Assembly: GCF_001557235.1 (NCBI RefSeq)
Contig: NZ_LSJI01000160.1
Location: 1-18,137, forward strand
DNA length: 18,137 bases
Direction: 5' to 3'
Origin: Phenylobacterium sp. CCH9-H3
GTDB lineage: Bacteria > Pseudomonadota > Alphaproteobacteria > Caulobacterales > Caulobacteraceae
Shown here: in pieces, positions 14,351-18,137 of the stretch
How positions within the stretch are numbered: the stretch's first letter is position 1
How the letters are laid out: the number at the start of each line of letters is the position of its first letter
Made by a program: the position numbers and the translations under genes
The notes under the pieces: model-generated
Database searches by the model: none
Told to the model about the DNA's origin: nothing
Seen by the model: the letters and a program-made list of their open reading frames with translations, nothing else

Positions 14351-14959
14351 ATGGCCAGCGACGTGAGCGACCAGTCCGCGCCCCTGCGCCACGGCGCCAT
14401 CATCCTCGCGCGCCACGGGGAGCCGGCGCTGTCGCGCAAGGTGCTGCTGTCGGCGGCCGAGTACCGCGAGTTCTGGGCCACCTACGAGATCGGCGGCATC
14501 CTGCCCGGCCAGACCCCGCCCGACCGCCTGCGCAAGTTCGTGGCCGAGTGCGGGGCGATCGTCTCCTCGACCCGCCTGCGCGCCATCCAGAGCGCCCGGA
14601 CCATGGTGGGCGAGCGGGAGTTCCCGCACCACGAGATCCTGATCGAGGCGCCCCTGCCCCCGCCGAACTTCCCCGCTTGGCTCAAGCTGTCGCCGAAGCT
14701 CTGGGGCTTCATCGCCCGGGTGTGGTGGTGGTTCTTCAACCACCACGAGGGCCAGGAGACCCGCGCGCAGGCCGAGGAACGCGCCGACCGCGCCGCCGCC
14801 CTGCTGATCGGCCTGGCCGCCGGGGGCGAGAACGTGGTGGTGCTGGCCCACGGCTTCTTCAACCACCTCATCGGCCGCTCGCTGAAGAAGCTCGGCTGGC
14901 GGCTGGCGGAGAGCGAGGGCTACAAATACTGGTCCATGCGGCGCTTCGAGCGGGGGTGA
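14351..14959 (+). CDS. Histidine phosphatase (phosphoglycerate mutase-like) family protein
   Basis: This encodes 202 residues. The branch-1 histidine phosphatase signs are present: LARHGEP with the phospho-accepting H22 beside R21, the SSTRLRAIQSA motif with R77, an acidic Glu99, and the second catalytic His167 in VVVLAHGF. Between Glu99 and His167 there is an aromatic stretch (about 107-130) with PAWLKL, KLWGF and RVWWWFFNHH that is unusual for the family and may contact membrane or bind a hydrophobic ligand. Proteins of this group act on phospho-sugars, lipids or proteins; the substrate here is unknown. CAGGA precedes the ATG by a few bases. It follows the HDAC-like gene by 18 bases. The 95 bases after it hold a repeat and the start region of xseB. 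Confidence 0.88.
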   Translation: MASDVSDQSAPLRHGAIILARHGEPALSRKVLLSAAEYREFWATYEIGGILPGQTPPDRLRKFVAECGAIVSSTRLRAIQSARTMVGEREFPHHEILIEAPLPPPNFPAWLKLSPKLWGFIARVWWWFFNHHEGQETRAQAEERADRAAALLIGLAAGGENVVVLAHGFFNHLIGRSLKKLGWRLAESEGYKYWSMRRFERG

Positions 14960-14970
14960 GGCAGGGCCTT

Positions 14971-15040
14971 GCGCCCCCTCCGTCTCGCCGCAGCGCGCCG
15001 ATCCACCTGCCCCGAAGTGTTCCCTTCGAGGGAGGAGCGC
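14971..15040. repeat. Degenerate hairpin-rich intergenic repeat (copy 3)
   Basis: The stretch CCCCCTCCGTCTCGCCGC, then ATCCACCTGCCCCGAAG and CTTCGAGGGAGGAG, has the general order of the mosaic palindromes common between genes in Caulobacterales, with one 5-bp stem CGAAG-N6-CTTCG at 15013-15028. It fills most of the gap between the histidine-phosphatase gene and xseB. The last 14 bases before xseB contain no good ribosome-binding site. Confidence 0.45.
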
Positions 15041-15054
15041 ACTAAACACATCGC

Positions 15055-15297
15055 ATGTCCGAACCCGCCGACATCTCCGCCATGACCTTCGAGACCGCCC
15101 TGGCGGAGCTTGAGCAGATCGTGGCCAGGCTCGAATCGGGCCAGGCGCCGCTCGAGGATTCGATCCGCATGTACGAGCGGGGCGCGGCGCTGAAGGCGCA
15201 CTGCGAGACGCGGCTGGAGGCGGCCCGCCTGCGGGTGGAGAAGATCGTCATGGGGGCGGGCGGCGCGCCGGCCACAGAACCCGCCGAGTTCAGCTGA
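15055..15297 (+). CDS. xseB: Exodeoxyribonuclease VII small subunit XseB
   Basis: This encodes 80 residues, the usual size. XseB subunits bind the large subunit XseA to form exonuclease VII, which degrades single-stranded DNA from both ends. The signature is [20 protein letters not shown] at about 11-30, then [20 protein letters not shown], a two-helix hairpin. The C-terminal Ala/Gly-rich end (about 67-80) is variable. XseA is not in this window, as is usual. The stop TGA shares its A with the ATG of ispA (TGATG), so the two genes are coupled. The xseB-ispA-dxs order is common in proteobacteria. The ATG at 15055 lacks a clear ribosome-binding site; an in-frame ATG at residue 10 has none either. 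Confidence 0.95.
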   Translation: MSEPADISAMTFETALAELEQIVARLESGQAPLEDSIRMYERGAALKAHCETRLEAARLRVEKIVMGAGGAPATEPAEFS

Positions 15298-16175
15298 TGG
15301 ACCTGGCCCAGCGTGTGGCCGAGGCCGCGGACCTCGTCACCGTGGCGCTGGACGAGCTGCTGCCCCGCGCGGACGGCCCGGAGAGCCGGCTGACCGAGGC
15401 CATGCGCTATGCGGCCCTGGGGCCCGGCAAGCGCCTGCGCACCTTCTTCGCCCTCGAGACCGGCCGGATGTACGACCTGGACGAGACCTACGTCCTGCGC
15501 TCGGCCTGCGCCCTGGAGTGCATCCACGCCTACAGCCTGGTCCACGACGACCTGCCCTGCATGGACGACGACGACATGCGGCGCGGCCAGCCCACCGTCC
15601 ACGTGGCCTACGACGAGATGACGGCGGTCCTGGCGGGCGATGCGCTGCAGGCGGCCGCGTTCGAGATCCTGGCCGATCCCGACACCCACCCCGACGGCGC
15701 CATCCGCTCCGAGCTGATCACCCGGCTCGCCGTGGCGGCGGGCGCCCGGGGCATGGTGGGCGGCCAGATGATCGACATGCTGGGCGTGCGCGAGGACCTG
15801 GGCGGCGTCGCCCGGATGCAGCGGCTGAAGACCGGCGCCCTCATCGCCTGCGCCTTCGAACTGCCGCTGGTGCTGGCCCGGGCCATGGACGCCGAGCGCT
15901 CGGCCCTGATGGCCTTCGCCCACGACCTGGGCCTGGCCTACCAGATCGTCGACGACCTGCTGGACGCCGAGGGCGACGCCGCGACCATGGGCAAGGCGGC
16001 GGGCAAGGACGCCGACGCCGGCAAGACCACCTTCGTCACCCTGCTGGGCGTGGATGCGGCGAAAGAACGCCTGGGTCTCCTCAAAACCCAGACGAAATCC
16101 CACCTGGATCCGTTCGGCGCGCGGGCGGAATTCCTGCGGGCCAGTGTCGATTTCGTGCTAGAGCGCCGCCAATAG
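15297..16175 (+). CDS. ispA: Farnesyl diphosphate synthase (polyprenyl synthetase)
   Basis: This encodes 292 residues, the usual size. The enzyme condenses dimethylallyl and geranyl diphosphate with isopentenyl diphosphate to give farnesyl diphosphate, the precursor of undecaprenyl carriers, quinone tails and hopanoids. The first Asp-rich motif is [10 protein letters not shown] at 84-93, in the bacterial DDxxxxD form, followed by RRG. The second is DDLLD at 219-223. GPGKRLR (42-48) binds diphosphate, and KTG (178-180) and QIVDD are also family marks. The start overlaps the xseB stop by one base, and dxs begins immediately after, so precursor supply and chain elongation enzymes are made together. 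The family also includes geranylgeranyl synthases, so chain length is not certain. Confidence 0.94.
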   Translation: MDLAQRVAEAADLVTVALDELLPRADGPESRLTEAMRYAALGPGKRLRTFFALETGRMYDLDETYVLRSACALECIHAYSLVHDDLPCMDDDDMRRGQPTVHVAYDEMTAVLAGDALQAAAFEILADPDTHPDGAIRSELITRLAVAAGARGMVGGQMIDMLGVREDLGGVARMQRLKTGALIACAFELPLVLARAMDAERSALMAFAHDLGLAYQIVDDLLDAEGDAATMGKAAGKDADAGKTTFVTLLGVDAAKERLGLLKTQTKSHLDPFGARAEFLRASVDFVLERRQ

Positions 16176-16190
16176 TTGAGGACCGCCGCG

Positions 16191-18107
16191 TTGCCCCCGA
16201 AAACCCCTCTGCTCGACACGGTCGCCTCGCCCGCCGACACCCGGAACCTCTCGATTCCGCAGCTGAAGCAGCTGGCCGACGAGCTGCGGGCCGAGACGAT
16301 CGACGCGGTGTCGCAGACGGGCGGGCACCTGGGCGCCGGCCTGGGCGTGGTCGAGCTGACCGTGGCGCTGCACCACGTCTATGAGACGCCGGCGGACATC
16401 CTGATCTGGGACGTGGGCCACCAGGCCTATCCGCACAAGATCCTCACCGGCCGCCGCGACCGCATCCGCACCCTGCGCCAGGGCGGGGGCCTGTCGGGCT
16501 TCACCAAGCGCTCGGAGAGCGAATACGACCCCTTCGGCGCGGCCCACGCCGCCACCTCGATCAGCGCCGCGCTGGGTTTCGCCGCCGCCCGCGACGCCGA
16601 GGGCCGGGACAACAAGGTGGTGGCCGTCATCGGCGACGGCTCCATGAGCGCCGGCATGGCCTATGAGGCCATGAACAACGCCGGGGCCACCAAACAGCTC
16701 ACCGTCATCCTCAACGACAACGACATGTCCATCGCCCCGCCGGTGGGCGGGATGAGCGCCTATTTCGCCCGGCTGGTGTCGGGCGGCGGCTACCAGAGCC
16801 TGCGCAACCTGGGCAAGTCGGTGGCCAGGGCCTTCCCGCGGCCCATGCGCGAGGCGGCCCGCAAGGCCGAGGAATTCGCCCGGGGCATGGTCACCGGCGG
16901 CACCTTCTTCGAGGAGCTGGGCTTCTACTACGTCGGCCCCATCGACGGGCACGACATGGACGCCCTGGTCCACGTGCTGCAGAACGCCCGCAGGATCGAC
17001 GACAAGCCGGTCCTGGTCCACGTGGTGACCCAGAAGGGCAAGGGCTACGGCCCGGCCGAGAACGCCGCCGACAAGTACCACGGCGTGGTCAAGTTCGACG
17101 TGATCACCGGCAAGCAGGCCAAGCCCGCCCAGGCCGGCCCGCCCGGCTACACCAAGGTCTTCGCCCAGGAGCTGATCAAGCACGCCGAGCGCGACCCCAA
17201 GATCGTGGCCATCACCGCCGCCATGCCGTCCGGCACGGGCCTCGACCTGTTCGGCCAGAAGTTCCCCGACCGCACCTTCGACGTCGGCATCGCCGAGCAG
17301 CACGCCGTGACCTTCGCCGCGGGCCTCGCCGCCGACGGCATGAAGCCGTTCTGCACGATCTATTCGACCTTCCTGCAACGCGGCTACGACCAGGTGGTCC
17401 ACGACGTGGCGATCCAGGGCCTGCCGGTGCGGTTCGCCATCGACCGGGCCGGCCTCGTCGGCGCCGACGGGGCCACCCACGCAGGCTCCTTCGACATCGG
17501 CTACCTGGGCGCGCTGCCCGGCATGGTGATCATGGGGCCCTCGGACGAGGCCGAGCTGGCCCACGCCGTCGCCACCGCCGCCGCCATCGACGACCGCCCC
17601 TCCGCCTTCCGCTATCCGCGCGGCGAGGGCACGGGGGTTCAGATCCCGCTGCTGGCCGCGCCGTTCGAGATCGGCAAGGGCCGGATCGTGCGCGAGGGGA
17701 CGGCGGTGGCCATCCTGTCGTTCGGCACGCGCCTCGGCGAGGCGCTCAAGGCGGCCGACCAGCTCGCCGCCCGCGGCCTCTCGGCCACCGTCGCCGACGC
17801 CCGCTTCGCCAAGCCGCTGGACATGGACCTCCTGCTGCGGCTGGCCCGCGAGCACGAGGCGCTGATCACGGTGGAGGAGGGCGCGGTGGGCGGCTTCGGC
17901 GCCTTCGTCCTGCACGCCCTGGCCGAGCACGGCGCCCTGGACCGCGGCCTCAAGGTCCGCACCCTGACCCTGCCCGATATCTTCCAGGACCACGACAAGC
18001 CGGACGTCATGTACGCCCAGGCCGGCCTGGACGCCGACGGCATCGTGCGCACGGCCCTGGCGGCTCTGGGCGTGGACAACGCCTCGGCCAAGGGTCGGCG
18101 CGCCTAG
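16191..18107 (+). CDS. dxs: 1-deoxy-D-xylulose-5-phosphate synthase
   Basis: This encodes 638 residues from the TTG at 16191, about the standard length. The enzyme joins pyruvate and glyceraldehyde 3-phosphate using thiamine diphosphate, the first step of the MEP isoprenoid pathway. Visible are H46 in [26 protein letters not shown] at 73-88, the thiamine motif [16 protein letters not shown] at 148-163 with NDND at 175-178, the catalytic Glu369 in [13 protein letters not shown], and [15 protein letters not shown] from 418. The C-terminal transketolase domain shows EEGAVGGFG. The TTG start is chosen because GAGGA lies 8 bases upstream. A TTG at 16176, directly after the ispA stop, would add 5 residues and has the Shine-Dalgarno inside it. 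No ATG is available. It is third in the xseB-ispA-dxs unit. Confidence 0.96.
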   Translation: MPPKTPLLDTVASPADTRNLSIPQLKQLADELRAETIDAVSQTGGHLGAGLGVVELTVALHHVYETPADILIWDVGHQAYPHKILTGRRDRIRTLRQGGGLSGFTKRSESEYDPFGAAHAATSISAALGFAAARDAEGRDNKVVAVIGDGSMSAGMAYEAMNNAGATKQLTVILNDNDMSIAPPVGGMSAYFARLVSGGGYQSLRNLGKSVARAFPRPMREAARKAEEFARGMVTGGTFFEELGFYYVGPIDGHDMDALVHVLQNARRIDDKPVLVHVVTQKGKGYGPAENAADKYHGVVKFDVITGKQAKPAQAGPPGYTKVFAQELIKHAERDPKIVAITAAMPSGTGLDLFGQKFPDRTFDVGIAEQHAVTFAAGLAADGMKPFCTIYSTFLQRGYDQVVHDVAIQGLPVRFAIDRAGLVGADGATHAGSFDIGYLGALPGMVIMGPSDEAELAHAVATAAAIDDRPSAFRYPRGEGTGVQIPLLAAPFEIGKGRIVREGTAVAILSFGTRLGEALKAADQLAARGLSATVADARFAKPLDMDLLLRLAREHEALITVEEGAVGGFGAFVLHALAEHGALDRGLKVRTLTLPDIFQDHDKPDVMYAQAGLDADGIVRTALAALGVDNASAKGRRA

Positions 18108-18112
18108 GGCTA

Positions 18113-18132
18113 CGGCCCTCGGGGCGAGGCCG
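18113..18132 (+). terminator. Possible hairpin terminator after dxs
   Basis: Six bases after the dxs stop, CGGCCCTCG and CGAGGCCG can pair around a GGG loop with one bulged C, giving 8 GC-rich pairs. The next bases are CGGCC, not a T-run, and the window ends shortly after, so the site is only a candidate. Confidence 0.35.
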
Positions 18133-18137
18133 GCCGG

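Noticed and set aside
13376..15049. Upstream extension of the GNAT frame, making a 748-residue protein
   Set aside because: The extension is antisense to the HDAC-like and histidine-phosphatase genes, which have clear motifs. The GNAT fold begins right after the ATG at 13375.
16158..17993. Minus-strand open frame of 611 codons opposite dxs
   Set aside because: dxs on the plus strand has all its motifs; the minus frame shows no known fold and is a codon-bias by-product.

Overview
The window is high-GC DNA whose gene set and order point to an alphaproteobacterium of the Caulobacterales (Caulobacter/Phenylobacterium type). The main reasons are the divergent fliL-fliM / flgF-flgG-flgA-flgH arrangement, a PflI-like protein (DUF6468) and a MotE-like protein directly after fliM, TTAA (CtrA-type) boxes next to a sigma54 promoter between the two flagellar operons, and an xseB-ispA-dxs cluster. 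The genus is inferred from content, not from any search.

Left half (about 130-10110), flagellum. On the minus strand, fliL, fliM, a PflI-like membrane protein, a MotE-like protein and a 970-residue exported TPR protein form a tight chain. The stops and starts of fliM/pflI-like and pflI-like/motE-like overlap by 4 bases, and the TPR gene starts 3 bases after its neighbour. A small secreted NTF2-fold protein follows 80 bases later on the same strand. On the plus strand, flgF, flgG (rod), flgA (P-ring chaperone) and flgH (L-ring lipoprotein) form a second compact operon. The 218-bp region between the operons holds a near-consensus -24/-12 promoter reading into flgF, an AT-rich IHF-like site, a possible enhancer element, and three TTAA boxes on the fliL side. 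This matches the known Caulobacter scheme of CtrA-driven class II genes and sigma54/FlbD/IHF-driven class III genes.

Middle (about 10220-13375), accessory-looking genes. An aldo/keto reductase lacking the catalytic His is divergent from a LysR regulator. The LysR stop overlaps that of a convergent small serine-recombinase-like protein whose catalytic Ser and other active-site Arg residues are missing, which suggests a recombinase turned DNA-binding protein. A GNAT acetyltransferase follows, divergent from a class II HDAC-like deacetylase with only 33 bp between their start codons.

Right part (about 13409-18107). The HDAC-like gene is followed by a histidine-phosphatase-family protein, then xseB (exonuclease VII small subunit), ispA (farnesyl diphosphate synthase) and dxs (DXP synthase). 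ispA overlaps the xseB stop, and dxs follows ispA at once. ispA and dxs both serve isoprenoid synthesis.

Degenerate hairpin-rich intergenic repeats lie at the left end, after flgH and before xseB. No RNA genes, CRISPR arrays or insertion sequences were seen. Large open frames opposite the real genes are by-products of high-GC codon use.
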